From: a virus
IMG/VR virus record: IMGVR_UViG_3300003937_000081
Location: 24,074-88,073 of that record
DNA: 64,000 nt
Strand: one strand, 5' to 3'
Shown: in pieces, positions 34,506 through 43,023 of the stretch
Layout of the letters: each line of letters starts with the position of its first letter
Numbering within the stretch: the first letter of the stretch is position 1
Made by a program: the position numbers and the translations under genes
The notes under the pieces: generated by a model
The model's input: only the letters and a program-made list of their open reading frames with translations
Database searches by the model: none
Told to the model about the DNA's origin: nothing

Positions 34506-37466
34506 TTATATATTTTGTTTTCTGTGTGATTGATCAAAGTAATTCTGTTCCTTTAACCCGTCATCATGACCTTCATCTCTAACTTCTTTAGCGACATCTT
34601 TATCAGCATCTCCCCAAGTTCCTTTACCTTTTGTTAAAAATGCATTTACTCGAGCATATCCCCATTGTTGTTCAGTTGCACCAGGTCTATGACCAGTTTT
34701 CCATGCTGCCATTCCTCTTCTCATAATAATTCTAATGATACCAATTGGCACACCAGTTTCTTCTGATTTTGTCTTAAGTGCTTTTTCAATTTTAGGATCA
34801 CTGATTGGACCTCTATCGCCTTCAGCCTTTTCTAGAATAACACATTCTGCCAATTCTTCCTGAGCAAATGTATTATATTCTTTTGACCATGCCTTCCATT
34901 TAGATGGTCTAGCATAATCAGATAAAATCATATCAATGGCATCTGGTTGAGAAATCTGAGAATTAATATCGTTCCATACTTTATCTGCTAACCATCTACC
35001 AGCTTTTGCGTTTAGATAATATAGCGCTCCAGCATCTGAGAACTTCCAACCCCTTGTCAATATTCCCCATACATCGTTCCATATTTCTTCAATTTCATAA
35101 GTGTCCATATGAACATCTAGAGTTCCCCAAAAACCATACATTTGATTAATATCATCAGCGTCATATTGTTTTTTCATACCGAATTTAAAATTAGGCACTT
35201 TACTTTCTGTAATTAAATCTTCGTTTAACTTTACTAATAAAGAATTAAAAAATCTGGGTGATAAAGATTCTACGAATCCTCTTTCTTCAGCATCATTCTC
35301 TATCCACTCTCTGTCTTTAGAAGAAAGTTTTTTATAATCTTTATCAAATCTGTGATGTGCTATTAAATCATAAATATCTTCTAAGTTATAATTACCTTCA
35401 TTAGCCATTTTCATATCGATCCAAACTCTAATAATATCTGCATAATCTTTAGCAGTTAATTTTGTTTTATTACCCCAAGTTGTTCTATCATTAAGATCAA
35501 ACATCTGTTTAGCAAACTTATCAATATTACCAGATTTAAAATATATTGTAGCTCTTTGTCTTCCATTATCTAATAATTCCCAAGTTTCTTCTCTATCATC
35601 ATGTGGATCTAATCTCCAACCAGCTGAATGATTTACTCTAATATCACACATACTTGAATTACTATCAACTTGTACAGTCCAATGACCAGAAGATTGATAT
35701 GTTTTTCCTTTAGCATATTTAATCTTTTCTTCATTAACTACTGATTCTTCAAGAGTTGAAACAAAGTCAAATAATATTTTACCTTCTTCTCTACCTCTTA
35801 AATCAATTAAAAGTTCTTCAGAAGCTGGACCCATGTTTTCCCAACGTTTATCAGTTTTTTGAATTCTTCCTAATTTAGGTTCTTCTTGAAAAACATAAAT
35901 CATTTGTAATTTATCTCCTAATCTAACGCCGACGGCATCACCTTCTCTTTTTGAAAAGTAAATATCACCATCATTACCTGGTTTAGAAAAATCAGTTGAT
36001 GTGTGTTTAGCTCTTTCGTTAACTACTGATTCATATACTGAATATCCATTGGATCTAGCAAAAACACTAGACTCATCGTTCCATTGTTCTTTAGTACTAC
36101 TTATTGAAACTTGCATATAATTCTTTGCACCTAAATCTGGCTGTATAAGAAAAACTAAATCATCACTACCAACATAAAGATCCCAATTTCTACCTGATTT
36201 TTGAGTTAGTAATAATTGAAAATTAGAATCTAATTCATTTTTAAGTTGTCTTGTATTTGGAAAGCTTCCACGACCTGTAGAAAAACCATCTCTGTATTCT
36301 AGTTCATCTCCAAAAGAAAGTTGATCTACAAATTTTTGTAATCTTTCTTCTTCATCTTTCTCAAAATAAAACTCATTAACTTGAGATTCAGTAAGACCTA
36401 ATGATTTATTAACTAGATCTACAATCACACTAGAGTAATCGTCCTTCAAAGCCCATTTAATTGTTTGACCCTGACTTCTTGCTTTTTTGTTTATCCATTT
36501 AAGATGCGTTGCATCAGTAAGAAACTCGGAAGCTTCTTTTGCAATTCTCTTTGGATCCTTTTTCCATTCTTCAATAGTAGTGCCAAAGTTATTACCGTAT
36601 GTAGAACCATTAGTTCTTTTAAGGTTATTGATTCCACCAATCTTAATGTATATGTCATTATTAATAGGCATTGCTTCAAAGAAAACTACGTCTCTTTCAC
36701 TTGCATCATTTTCTCCAGATACTTGATCAATAGCATAAGTACTATGAACTCTCCATGTAGGTTCGCCCTTTACGTTGTACGGTGCTGAGTGTGTATCTCC
36801 ACCGAATTCAGAAGCTTTTAACTTATATGCTTTAGCTTCAGTAACTACTGATTCTAATATCTTTGAATTTTTATCTATTGAAAAGATAGTTTCCTCTTTT
36901 CTTATAATAGAAATTCCCTTAAATGTTGGTTTGTTAAAATATTTGTTGTTTCCGTTCTCGTATCTTTTTAATGAAGGGTGATCTGCAAACACACCGCCCG
37001 GAATGTTGTATATAATAGTTCCCTTTGGTAACACTATATTTGTATAATTACCAATTTGAACACCTTCAATATCTTTTTTTAATTTATATTTTCTATTATC
37101 TAAAGTATATGTACCTCCACTCATAGTACCTGAGTTTGGTCTAAATGTTGCTTCATCCACTGACTCATCTTTTTTATCACCATATAATTCATGATATTTC
37201 TTTACATGCTTAGATGTTTTAACTTCACCTTTTTCTCTAGCTTCTTTATCACCTGGCATTTCTTTATATGCACTAGAATCATCGTCATCCATGTCTGATT
37301 GTTTTTTTATCTGATCTTTTTTATCTTCAATCTCATCGTCATCTAATCCTCTGTGATATGGTTTTGGACCAGGTTTTGCTTCTGACAAATAGTATGCAGT
37401 ATACTCTTCTCTTGTCATGTTTAGTTTTGCGGCTTGCATTCCTAGGAAATCGTTAAAATTGCTCAT
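34506..37466 (-). CDS. Large multidomain protein with repeated ESVVNE linkers (possible head polyprotein)
   Basis: I start at ATG 37466 (MSNFNDFLGMQAAKLNMTRE), giving 986 residues; an upstream alternative start at 37541 would overlap the previous gene by 65 bases. The protein is divided by a recurring peptide: ESVDEA (near 37155), ESVVTEAK (near 36845), ESQVNEFY (near 36380), ESVVNERAK (near 36025) and ESVVNEEK (near 35740). The intervening blocks are 95-155 residues. The C-terminal block (GPISDPKIEKALKTKSEETG, RRGMAAWKTGHRPGATEQQW) matches a small domain I recall in many phage internal proteins (DUF5824-like). V-x-E linkers resemble the L/I-x-E sites cut by T4 gp21, so it may be processed during head maturation. 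Domain functions unknown. Confidence 0.65.
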   Translation of the reverse strand: MSNFNDFLGMQAAKLNMTREEYTAYYLSEAKPGPKPYHRGLDDDEIEDKKDQIKKQSDMDDDDSSAYKEMPGDKEAREKGEVKTSKHVKKYHELYGDKKDESVDEATFRPNSGTMSGGTYTLDNRKYKLKKDIEGVQIGNYTNIVLPKGTIIYNIPGGVFADHPSLKRYENGNNKYFNKPTFKGISIIRKEETIFSIDKNSKILESVVTEAKAYKLKASEFGGDTHSAPYNVKGEPTWRVHSTYAIDQVSGENDASERDVVFFEAMPINNDIYIKIGGINNLKRTNGSTYGNNFGTTIEEWKKDPKRIAKEASEFLTDATHLKWINKKARSQGQTIKWALKDDYSSVIVDLVNKSLGLTESQVNEFYFEKDEEERLQKFVDQLSFGDELEYRDGFSTGRGSFPNTRQLKNELDSNFQLLLTQKSGRNWDLYVGSDDLVFLIQPDLGAKNYMQVSISSTKEQWNDESSVFARSNGYSVYESVVNERAKHTSTDFSKPGNDGDIYFSKREGDAVGVRLGDKLQMIYVFQEEPKLGRIQKTDKRWENMGPASEELLIDLRGREEGKILFDFVSTLEESVVNEEKIKYAKGKTYQSSGHWTVQVDSNSSMCDIRVNHSAGWRLDPHDDREETWELLDNGRQRATIYFKSGNIDKFAKQMFDLNDRTTWGNKTKLTAKDYADIIRVWIDMKMANEGNYNLEDIYDLIAHHRFDKDYKKLSSKDREWIENDAEERGFVESLSPRFFNSLLVKLNEDLITESKVPNFKFGMKKQYDADDINQMYGFWGTLDVHMDTYEIEEIWNDVWGILTRGWKFSDAGALYYLNAKAGRWLADKVWNDINSQISQPDAIDMILSDYARPSKWKAWSKEYNTFAQEELAECVILEKAEGDRGPISDPKIEKALKTKSEETGVPIGIIRIIMRRGMAAWKTGHRPGATEQQWGYARVNAFLTKGKGTWGDADKDVAKEVRDEGHDDGLKEQNYFDQSHRKQNI

Positions 37467-37476
37467 GTTGTTTTTA

Positions 37477-37932
37477 TTATTTTGGTAATCTAACCATAGT
37501 ATCTTTAGTTTGGCTTTTATCTGTATTCTTGACAAAATCAAAGTTTTTATAAAACTTATTTAATCTAGAAATAGAAGTTGCACCAAAATCTTTAGAAGGT
37601 GTTAGATATATTTTTAAATTTTGTGTGTCGGCATAGTCAGTAATTCTTGACATAACCTTAGAACCGATTCCTTTATTTCGGTCCTCTTTTTGTATTTTTA
37701 TTTTACTAAGTTGTAAGTATTTACCGTTATCATATAAATCTAATTCTATATTGAATTGATCTTCTAATTCCTGTAAGATAAATTGTTCTCCTAAAATAGG
37801 TGTATTATCATGATTACATTTATGACAAATAAACACATCGTGTCCACCGTCTTCTATTTCCCAAGACCAACCACAGTTATCACAAGATACCTTGTTTGCT
37901 GTAAACTCTTCGAATAGTTTTATGTATTTCAT
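37477..37932 (-). CDS. GNAT-like acetyltransferase with zinc ribbon and capsid-type leader
   Basis: The product is 151 residues. The leader MKYIKLFEEFTANK is followed at once by a zinc-ribbon-like unit with Cys17, Cys20, Cys36 and Cys39 (VSCDNCGWSWE, ICHKCNHD). Residues about 50-150 carry a GNAT pattern, with the acetyl-CoA loop RNKGIGSKVM (R-x-x-G-x-G) after strand YLQLSKIKI and a terminal NKFYKNFDFVKN segment. It would transfer an acyl group from acyl-CoA to an amine on protein or small molecule. With its leader, it could be packed in the head and injected, a notable placement for an acetyltransferase. T4-like phages also pack ADP-ribosyltransferases this way. Confidence 0.7.
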   Translation of the reverse strand: MKYIKLFEEFTANKVSCDNCGWSWEIEDGGHDVFICHKCNHDNTPILGEQFILQELEDQFNIELDLYDNGKYLQLSKIKIQKEDRNKGIGSKVMSRITDYADTQNLKIYLTPSKDFGATSISRLNKFYKNFDFVKNTDKSQTKDTMVRLPK

Positions 37933-37933
37933 A

Positions 37934-38632
37934 TTAAAATTTAGGTATACCTCCTATTTTTGCTGCTCTTCGTCTCCAAAGATCTAATACTTGTTCTCTT
38001 TCTTCGTCGTTAATAACACCCTGTTCCTGTTGCGTATCTAAATATCTACGAACAGTATCACTCATGTTTTCTTTTCTCTTCTTAGCCTCATATCTTAATC
38101 CTTGTAAATTAGCATCTACCTCTTTAGGTAACATTAGATATTGAGATTTTGGTAAAAGTCCCATTTTTATATAGGCTCTTAGTTCACTATCGTCTTCATT
38201 AGGTTTGCCGTTTCTGTAATTTCCAGTGTCAATCCCATCTTGTGTAATATGTTCCATTTCATGGCGAACAACATCCGCTAAATGAAAATATACTGTTGAC
38301 CATTCTCCTGGAATCCACTCAGGATTTAAAGCAAAGTCTATAATAATATAAGGTGTTTGAAAGTCACCGTGATCATCATCGTCTCTGCCATCGGCACCTG
38401 TTGAATCTAATACTTGAAATCCTTCATATTTTTTATCAATATCAATAGTAGCTTCAATATCAAACTCTAAACCTCTCTCTTCAATTTGGTCTCCATAATT
38501 TATTGTAGCGTTCCCGCCTTTATATGATTTAACCCATTTATTGAATATAGCTTTAGTTAATTTAGAAGCTAATCCGTCATATGCAGATCTTCCTTCACCA
38601 ATAAAACTTTCATATGTTCTAATATGTTTCAT
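37934..38632 (-). CDS. Putative zinc metallopeptidase with capsid-type leader
   Basis: The product is 232 residues. The leader MKHIRTYESFIGEG matches the neighbours' pattern. Residues 120-133 (DVVRHEMEHITQDG) hold an HExxH zinc motif (H124, E125, H128); E/D-rich helices about 30-60 residues later (EVDANLQGLRYEAK) could give the third ligand. The part before it is an alpha/beta sheet containing PYIIIDFALNPEW. I infer a gluzincin-like peptidase. Alternatives are a catalytically dead structural relative. Its stop lies one base before the next start, so it is co-translated with the acetyltransferase-like gene. Confidence 0.6.
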   Translation of the reverse strand: MKHIRTYESFIGEGRSAYDGLASKLTKAIFNKWVKSYKGGNATINYGDQIEERGLEFDIEATIDIDKKYEGFQVLDSTGADGRDDDDHGDFQTPYIIIDFALNPEWIPGEWSTVYFHLADVVRHEMEHITQDGIDTGNYRNGKPNEDDSELRAYIKMGLLPKSQYLMLPKEVDANLQGLRYEAKKRKENMSDTVRRYLDTQQEQGVINDEEREQVLDLWRRRAAKIGGIPKF

Positions 38633-38670
38633 GTATTATATATCATTTAAATTTAACTGCACTTTAAAGC

Positions 38671-38702
38671 AAAAAAAATGAGGTTCGTTAGAACCTCATT
38701 TT
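38671..38702 (-). terminator. Rho-independent terminator
   Basis: A perfect 10-bp stem (AATGAGGTTC/GAACCTCATT) with a 4-base loop is followed by eight T on the minus strand. It lies 21 bases past the stop of the 81-residue gene and separates it from the leader-bearing cluster. Confidence 0.85.
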
Positions 38703-38722
38703 CATGGTTAGTTGAGACTTTG

Positions 38723-38968
38723 TTAACCGTTTACTTGACCGGTTTTGCCTACTTGTGTACCTTCATCGCTATCAACGAAAATTTGATCTAGAACTTCTAT
38801 ATACCCATTTGCATCGGCTACTGTTCTTACTAATTTATCCATTTCTTCAATGACTTGTGGGTGTTCACCAATTCCCACTGCATTTTTAGAATACACTTCT
38901 AATGTTGCAATTGCCTCTAATCTCATAGCGACATACTTAGCTCTAAGAGCGTCTACTTTTAAACTCAT
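38723..38968 (-). CDS. Hypothetical small protein
   Basis: The product is 81 residues from ATG 38968, overlapping the preceding stop by 4 bases. It is helical throughout (LRAKYVAMRLEAIATLEVYS, KLVRTVADANGYIEVLDQIF). No family recognised. It is followed by a strong terminator. Confidence 0.5.
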   Translation of the reverse strand: MSLKVDALRAKYVAMRLEAIATLEVYSKNAVGIGEHPQVIEEMDKLVRTVADANGYIEVLDQIFVDSDEGTQVGKTGQVNG

Positions 38969-39171
38969 AATTTGTTGTTATTTAATTCTTTTAATTGATC
39001 AATGATTGTCTGTAATGCACTAAATACGATTGATGCTATCATAAACATCCAAAATCTAGTAGATTCTTGGCCCGCAATTAATGATACAATGGCAAATACC
39101 AAGAATAATGTTCCTTGTACACCAACTGCTCTGTTAGACAATTTTCTCAATACATTTTTAATTTTTTTCAT
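38965..39171 (-). CDS. Small two-helix membrane protein
   Basis: The product is 68 residues with a basic N-terminus (MKKIKNVLRKLSNRAV) and two hydrophobic helices (GTLFLVFAIVSLIAG and FWMFMIASIVFSALQTII). The size and topology are compatible with a holin or a membrane-modifying early protein, but there is no neighbouring lysin to support a lysis role. Confidence 0.5.
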   Translation of the reverse strand: MKKIKNVLRKLSNRAVGVQGTLFLVFAIVSLIAGQESTRFWMFMIASIVFSALQTIIDQLKELNNNKL

Positions 39172-39190
39172 ATACTAATTTTTATAATGG

Positions 39191-40123
39191 TTATACTAAC
39201 TCTAATTGATATTGTTTCAAATATTTTTGTAGAGCCAATTCTTTTGCTTTTACTTCTAACTCAATATCCAGATACAGGCCATATGTTTCTATATACTCAT
39301 AAATATAATCTGCATGCGCACGCTTATTCGTTTGAGTCTCGTCTTCATGTAATTGTTGACATGAAGAATAATGCACTAATTGTTTGATACCTTTTGGCCA
39401 TGATTTAGCTGCAAGTTTAAGTGCTTCTTCTTGCGATAATACACCTGGATGGCACCAATGGTGATGATAATCAAATGTGATAGGAACACCAACTTTACTG
39501 AATACGCCTTCGTATAGATCTTCAGTCGTGTACTGACTTTCTTTGTCATCGTTTTCTACAACTAATCGAGTACGTACAGAATCGTCAAGTAATTTGAAAT
39601 TATCCACAAATCTTTGCATTGCTTCTTCTTTACCACCTTGTGTGGTATTGACATGTATATTGATTGGTGCAGAGTGATCTCTTGGTAAACCAAGTAAATC
39701 CATAATTTCACCATGTTTGTTGAGATCAATAATACATTTGTCAACTACTCGTTGTGTAAGCGATGCCAATACATCGAATGGGCCAGGGTGGAATGTCAAA
39801 CGTTGGCCATTATCCATTGCAATTTTACCAGCACCTTTAAGAACATTCACAATTTTATTGTAATCTGGTAAATCAGACAATTCATACTCGCTCATCCATG
39901 GAAACATGTCAGAACTAATACGAAAGAGTTTGATGCCATTACGATTATTCCAATTAATTACTTTAACTAAATCTTTTACATTTAATAATGCAAGCTCTGA
40001 TGCATACTCAATACCTTTAGCTGCAAACGTACGTTTAATCATGCTACGATTAGTAGTAACTTTTTCAGATTTCTGTAAAGTAGTATTGATACAACAATAT
40101 CCGTAATTATTTGTTTTTTCCAT
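39191..40123 (-). CDS. uvsE: UV DNA damage endonuclease (UvdE/UVDE family)
   Basis: The product is 310 residues, within the family range. It has the TIM-barrel motifs of UVDE enzymes: the N-terminal GYCCINTTL, FRISSDMFPWMS, LTFHPGPFDVLAS, INIHVNTTQGGKEE, LVVENDDKE and ITFDYHHHWCHPG, whose His and Glu residues coordinate the metal cluster. It cuts DNA 5' to pyrimidine dimers and other lesions, replacing the role T4 gives to endonuclease V. It would protect phage DNA in sunlit water. ATG 40123 overlaps the upstream small membrane-protein gene by 17 bases. Confidence 0.92.
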   Translation of the reverse strand: MEKTNNYGYCCINTTLQKSEKVTTNRSMIKRTFAAKGIEYASELALLNVKDLVKVINWNNRNGIKLFRISSDMFPWMSEYELSDLPDYNKIVNVLKGAGKIAMDNGQRLTFHPGPFDVLASLTQRVVDKCIIDLNKHGEIMDLLGLPRDHSAPINIHVNTTQGGKEEAMQRFVDNFKLLDDSVRTRLVVENDDKESQYTTEDLYEGVFSKVGVPITFDYHHHWCHPGVLSQEEALKLAAKSWPKGIKQLVHYSSCQQLHEDETQTNKRAHADYIYEYIETYGLYLDIELEVKAKELALQKYLKQYQLELV

Positions 40124-40310
40124 TTATATAGTTTATTATAAAGTTAATAGTAAGTAGTACCAAATATGCTGGCCAAAAGAGACCCACTAAAATTCTTTCT
40201 AGCATATTATATCTTAAATCCTCTCTGTCTATTGTAGAAATTAAGAAATCATATAGTGCATTTACAATGACACCAAATAAAAGATAATATGAAAGTGTGT
40301 TAATAGTCAC
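40107..40310 (-). CDS. Small membrane protein
   Basis: The product is 67 residues, using GTG at 40310 as the first possible start (MTINTLSYYLL). Two hydrophobic segments are seen (LSYYLLFGVIVNALYDFLI and ILVGLFWPAYLVLLTINFII) joined by a charged loop (DREDLRYNMLER). Unknown function; it overlaps the UV endonuclease gene. Confidence 0.5.
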   Translation of the reverse strand: MTINTLSYYLLFGVIVNALYDFLISTIDREDLRYNMLERILVGLFWPAYLVLLTINFIINYINGKNK

Positions 40311-40328
40311 TTAAGTTATATGTGGTTT

Positions 40329-40922
40329 TTATGAATTGTTTAATTGTTCCCAGTTTAAATACCTTTTCCAATTATGTTCTTTAATTAATTTAGTCCAAAG
40401 CTTAATGTATTTTCTTTCTTTAGGTTTTAGAATGTGTCGAGGTTGCTCGTTGACAAATCTTTGCATTTTTTCTGGATCAAACTTTTTACCTAACGCAATA
40501 CTTTTACATTTAAAATATAAATCTCTAGTGCTGCCATCAAATATTTCCATTATATCTGACACTTCTTCTTTTGTCATGTCAAATTCCTTGGCTAAATCTT
40601 CAGCCAATTTCCAAAGAAGTTTTTGCTCTGTTTCTAAATGATTTTTCATCATAATAGCTTTACGCTTATTATATTGTTTTCTATCATAATCTATAGCTTC
40701 AATTAAAGTTTCACCATTTAACCAAGGACTTTCCTTTTTAATAGCCTCAACTTTAGCTTCGTAAATACTTTCTTCTAAGTATACTTCTCTGCCCAAATGA
40801 TTGAATTCATATTCACCAAATTCTATTCTTTGTTGAAGCTCACTTGCACCTTTAAATAAATATTTCTTGGGCAATTTAACAACTCCGTGAAATCTGCGCC
40901 ACCATGTAAATTGTCTACTCAT
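40329..40922 (-). CDS. Hypothetical basic protein
   Basis: I start at ATG 40922 (MSRQFTWWRRFHG), giving 197 residues; it overlaps the stop of the upstream gene by 8 bases, whereas a longer non-ATG start overlaps much more. The protein is basic and helical (ESPWLNGETLIEAIDYDRKQ, LWKLAEDLAKEFDMTKEEVS, LKPKERKYIKLWTKLIKEHN). No enzyme motif recognised. Confidence 0.55.
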   Translation of the reverse strand: MSRQFTWWRRFHGVVKLPKKYLFKGASELQQRIEFGEYEFNHLGREVYLEESIYEAKVEAIKKESPWLNGETLIEAIDYDRKQYNKRKAIMMKNHLETEQKLLWKLAEDLAKEFDMTKEEVSDIMEIFDGSTRDLYFKCKSIALGKKFDPEKMQRFVNEQPRHILKPKERKYIKLWTKLIKEHNWKRYLNWEQLNNS

Positions 40923-41277
40923 TTGTTTTGTATAATGTGTATATTGAATTGTTAGTTCTAAATTTAACAAAAGTTTCATCAGATCCTAAAATCTCTGTTA
41001 ACACTGTTGTCATCCACGTATAATATTCATTGAATGGTGACATAATCAAACTTCTTCCTATTGCAATCTCCTTAAACTGCTCCTTAAATGTACCATCTTC
41101 TTGCCACTCCACCCATAATACATCTCTCGAATACTTAGTCATACCATCTCGCTCTCTTACTAGTTTCCAATTTCTTTCGGTTTCTTTATAAAAAAGATCT
41201 ACGAATTCGTTGTCAATTTGTAAATTACCCCTTTCGTCTTTGGTTAAGGGAATTTGAGGTTGTATATCCTTAATCAT
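40915..41277 (-). CDS. Hypothetical protein
   Basis: The product is 120 residues from ATG 41277. It is an alpha/beta protein with aromatic content (RDVLWVEWQEDGTFKEQFKE, MSPFNEYYTWMTTVLTEILG). Its end overlaps the next start, suggesting that the pair is co-translated and perhaps acts together. Not recognised. Confidence 0.5.
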   Translation of the reverse strand: MIKDIQPQIPLTKDERGNLQIDNEFVDLFYKETERNWKLVRERDGMTKYSRDVLWVEWQEDGTFKEQFKEIAIGRSLIMSPFNEYYTWMTTVLTEILGSDETFVKFRTNNSIYTLYKTNE

Positions 41278-41278
41278 A

Positions 41279-41509
41279 TTATTTGTTTTTTCTTTTTCTT
41301 TTCTTTTTTTCGTGTTTAGCCCAATATCTAGCAGCTTCTTTCTCTTGTTCGTATTTTTCTAGAACATCTAAAAACCCACTATATGTGTAGTCCTCAGATC
41401 TGAAAGCTTCTCTAATTCTCGATTGCTCGTCTTCACATCCTTTCATCCATCCCATTACGAATGCAAATGCTCCTAAGAAAATTGTTAAAAATAATCCTTC
41501 TATTCCCAT
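41279..41509 (-). CDS. Small single-pass membrane protein
   Basis: The product is 76 residues with an N-terminal hydrophobic helix (GLFLTIFLGAFAFVMGWM) and a charged cytoplasmic tail ending in KKRKRKNK. The lysine-rich end is compatible with membrane or nucleic-acid contact. It shares one base with the upstream stop. Unknown. Confidence 0.5.
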   Translation of the reverse strand: MGIEGLFLTIFLGAFAFVMGWMKGCEDEQSRIREAFRSEDYTYSGFLDVLEKYEQEKEAARYWAKHEKKKRKRKNK

Positions 41510-41793
41510 TAACTTAGTTTCTGTAAAAGATTATCGATGTCATCTTTACCAGTCCATCCAGCAACTTCGTCATTAGTGTCTAAAAACTTATCAGTGACAA
41601 AACTTCCTTCCTCAGAATTCTCCCATATAGCAACTTCGAATGAACTGAATTTACTAGCACTACTTAAGTCCTCGCGTGGAGTACTGTAAACAAACTTACC
41701 AGCTTGAATACTTACTGTAACATCTTTAAATTTTGCAGTAGCTCCGATGCCACCGTGATGTTGTTTCTTAAATTTTAAATCTTTGAATTTCAT
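41509..41793 (-). CDS. Hypothetical protein
   Basis: The product is 94 residues from ATG 41793 and predicted mainly beta (ATAKFKDVTVSIQAGKFVYS, FSSFEVAIWENSEEGSFVTD). It lies 11 bases after the HAD phosphatase. No family recognised. Confidence 0.5.
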   Translation of the reverse strand: MKFKDLKFKKQHHGGIGATAKFKDVTVSIQAGKFVYSTPREDLSSASKFSSFEVAIWENSEEGSFVTDKFLDTNDEVAGWTGKDDIDNLLQKLS

Positions 41794-41804
41794 ATTGTTT
41801 TATT

Positions 41805-42272
41805 TTAAAAATTACCAGGTGCAACTTGCATACAAGTTAAACCCATATCTCTCCACATATCAACTACTTTTTGTCTATCGTCAAATACACAAACTACATC
41901 GTCAACATGATCTTGTGTTGGAAATAAGTCGTTAAACCATTTCTTTTTAAGATCATCGTCTGGCATAAACTTAAAATCTTTACCAGTTGGTCTCATTTTC
42001 AATACATTAAATGGCACATCAAACTTTTTTAACCAAGCTGTAGTAGCATCTTTAGTGGCTTTAGATCTTCCACTAAAAATAACAATCATGTGTCCAGCTG
42101 CATCTAACATTTGTGCCATCTTAATTACAGCATCATGTGGTTGGTCAAGATCAATGTTCTTAGGATCAAAGAATGTATCCCAATCTATTTTTCCATTGTC
42201 TTTTGTAGAAATAGCTCTTCGCTTATCGATGAGAGCCAAAGTTCCGTCTAAATCAAATATTACTTTTTTCAT
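41805..42272 (-). CDS. HAD-family phosphatase, polynucleotide 3'-phosphatase-like
   Basis: The product is 155 residues. HAD motif I is FDLDGTLALIDKRR (D7, D9), motif II is VIFSGRS and motif IV is CVFDDRQKVVDMWRDMG. The overall layout matches the phosphatase half of T4 polynucleotide kinase (Pnkp), which removes 3'-phosphates from nicked RNA or DNA, but no kinase domain is attached. A repeated promoter-like element lies 14 bases upstream of the start. Nucleotide phosphatase is the alternative. Confidence 0.75.
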   Translation of the reverse strand: MKKVIFDLDGTLALIDKRRAISTKDNGKIDWDTFFDPKNIDLDQPHDAVIKMAQMLDAAGHMIVIFSGRSKATKDATTAWLKKFDVPFNVLKMRPTGKDFKFMPDDDLKKKWFNDLFPTQDHVDDVVCVFDDRQKVVDMWRDMGLTCMQVAPGNF

Positions 42273-42281
42273 TTCTTTTGC

Positions 42282-42327
42282 TTTTAATTATACTACTAAT
42301 ATACCACAAATATTTGACATAAAAAAG
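42282..42327 (-). promoter_or_regulatory. Conserved promoter-like element, copy 1
   Basis: Minus-strand sequence with TTTGTGGTATATTAGTAG followed by TATAAT and TAAAA. The TATAAT hexamer (42292-42287) ends 14 bases before the ATG at 42272. It is near-identical to three other intergenic copies in the window. Confidence 0.7.
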
Positions 42328-42338
42328 TATTTGTGCGT

Positions 42339-42551
42339 TTATTTTAATAAATCTTTTATTTTTTCTTCGATATCTACCATTTCCTCTAGGGTAAATAAAT
42401 CCATATCGTTAAATAACCAACCTGTATTTGTTTCTACAATAACCATGTCTTCAAATATTTCTATACTTTCAACAGTGTGTACTGTTTTATCGTCTTGAAA
42501 TATAACGTATGGTGCAGAGTCTATACGATCGTATCTTTCTTCAATAGTCAT
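42339..42551 (-). CDS. Hypothetical small acidic protein
   Basis: I start at ATG 42551 (MTIEERYDRIDSAP), one base after the upstream stop, giving 70 residues; a longer frame to 42623 would overlap the upstream gene. It is acidic and beta/alpha (FQDDKTVHTVESIEIFEDMV, LFTLEEMVDIEEKIKDLLK). Unknown. Confidence 0.5.
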   Translation of the reverse strand: MTIEERYDRIDSAPYVIFQDDKTVHTVESIEIFEDMVIVETNTGWLFNDMDLFTLEEMVDIEEKIKDLLK

Positions 42552-42552
42552 C

Positions 42553-42951
42553 TTATCCCCAATCTTTTTCGAAAGTGTACCAATGATCTGCGCTAGCGCA
42601 ATCTCTACATGCATCAGCAACAAGTGTTACCTTTTCTTCCATAGTTAACATCGGTAAAATAGCTCCTACGTGCATCTCGATCAATTCACTTGTTGGAATG
42701 TATTCCGAGACGTGGTTTGCAATTCCAGTAATAAGTCTATACGCATTATCTTCTACAGAATTAAATCTTGTTCCTTGATGATAATCAACATTAGGTTCTG
42801 CCGTTGCTAGTTCCCATAGTTTTTCAATACCTATAAGATCTCTAACATCTTGACAAATCCCTTGGATTGCGTCTTTGTGTTTAAGAACTGCTTGGTAACC
42901 TGAGCCACCGACTCCGTTACACCTTACTTCATTTACATTAAATTTATTCAT
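42553..42951 (-). CDS. Hypothetical protein
   Basis: The product is 132 residues from ATG 42951, with Cys residues in RCNGVGGSG, GICQDVRDL and ACRDCASADHW. The spacing C-x-x-C near the end could bind metal. The N-terminus reads MNKFNVNEVRCNG. A promoter-like element sits 14 bases upstream. No family recognised. Confidence 0.5.
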   Translation of the reverse strand: MNKFNVNEVRCNGVGGSGYQAVLKHKDAIQGICQDVRDLIGIEKLWELATAEPNVDYHQGTRFNSVEDNAYRLITGIANHVSEYIPTSELIEMHVGAILPMLTMEEKVTLVADACRDCASADHWYTFEKDWG

Positions 42952-42960
42952 ATTTTTAAC

Positions 42961-43010
42961 TTTTAATTATACTACTAATATACCACAAATATTTGATATA
43001 AAAAAATCTG
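42961..43010 (-). promoter_or_regulatory. Conserved promoter-like element, copy 2
   Basis: Same motif as the copy near 42300. TATAAT (42971-42966) ends 14 bases before the ATG at 42951, and TTTGTGG lies 11 bases further upstream. Confidence 0.7.
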
Positions 43011-43023
43011 GTGTGATTTATTT

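Noticed and set aside
38965-39171. Holin call for the 68-residue two-helix protein
   Set aside because: Topology fits but no endolysin or spanin lies nearby; many small phage membrane proteins share this look.
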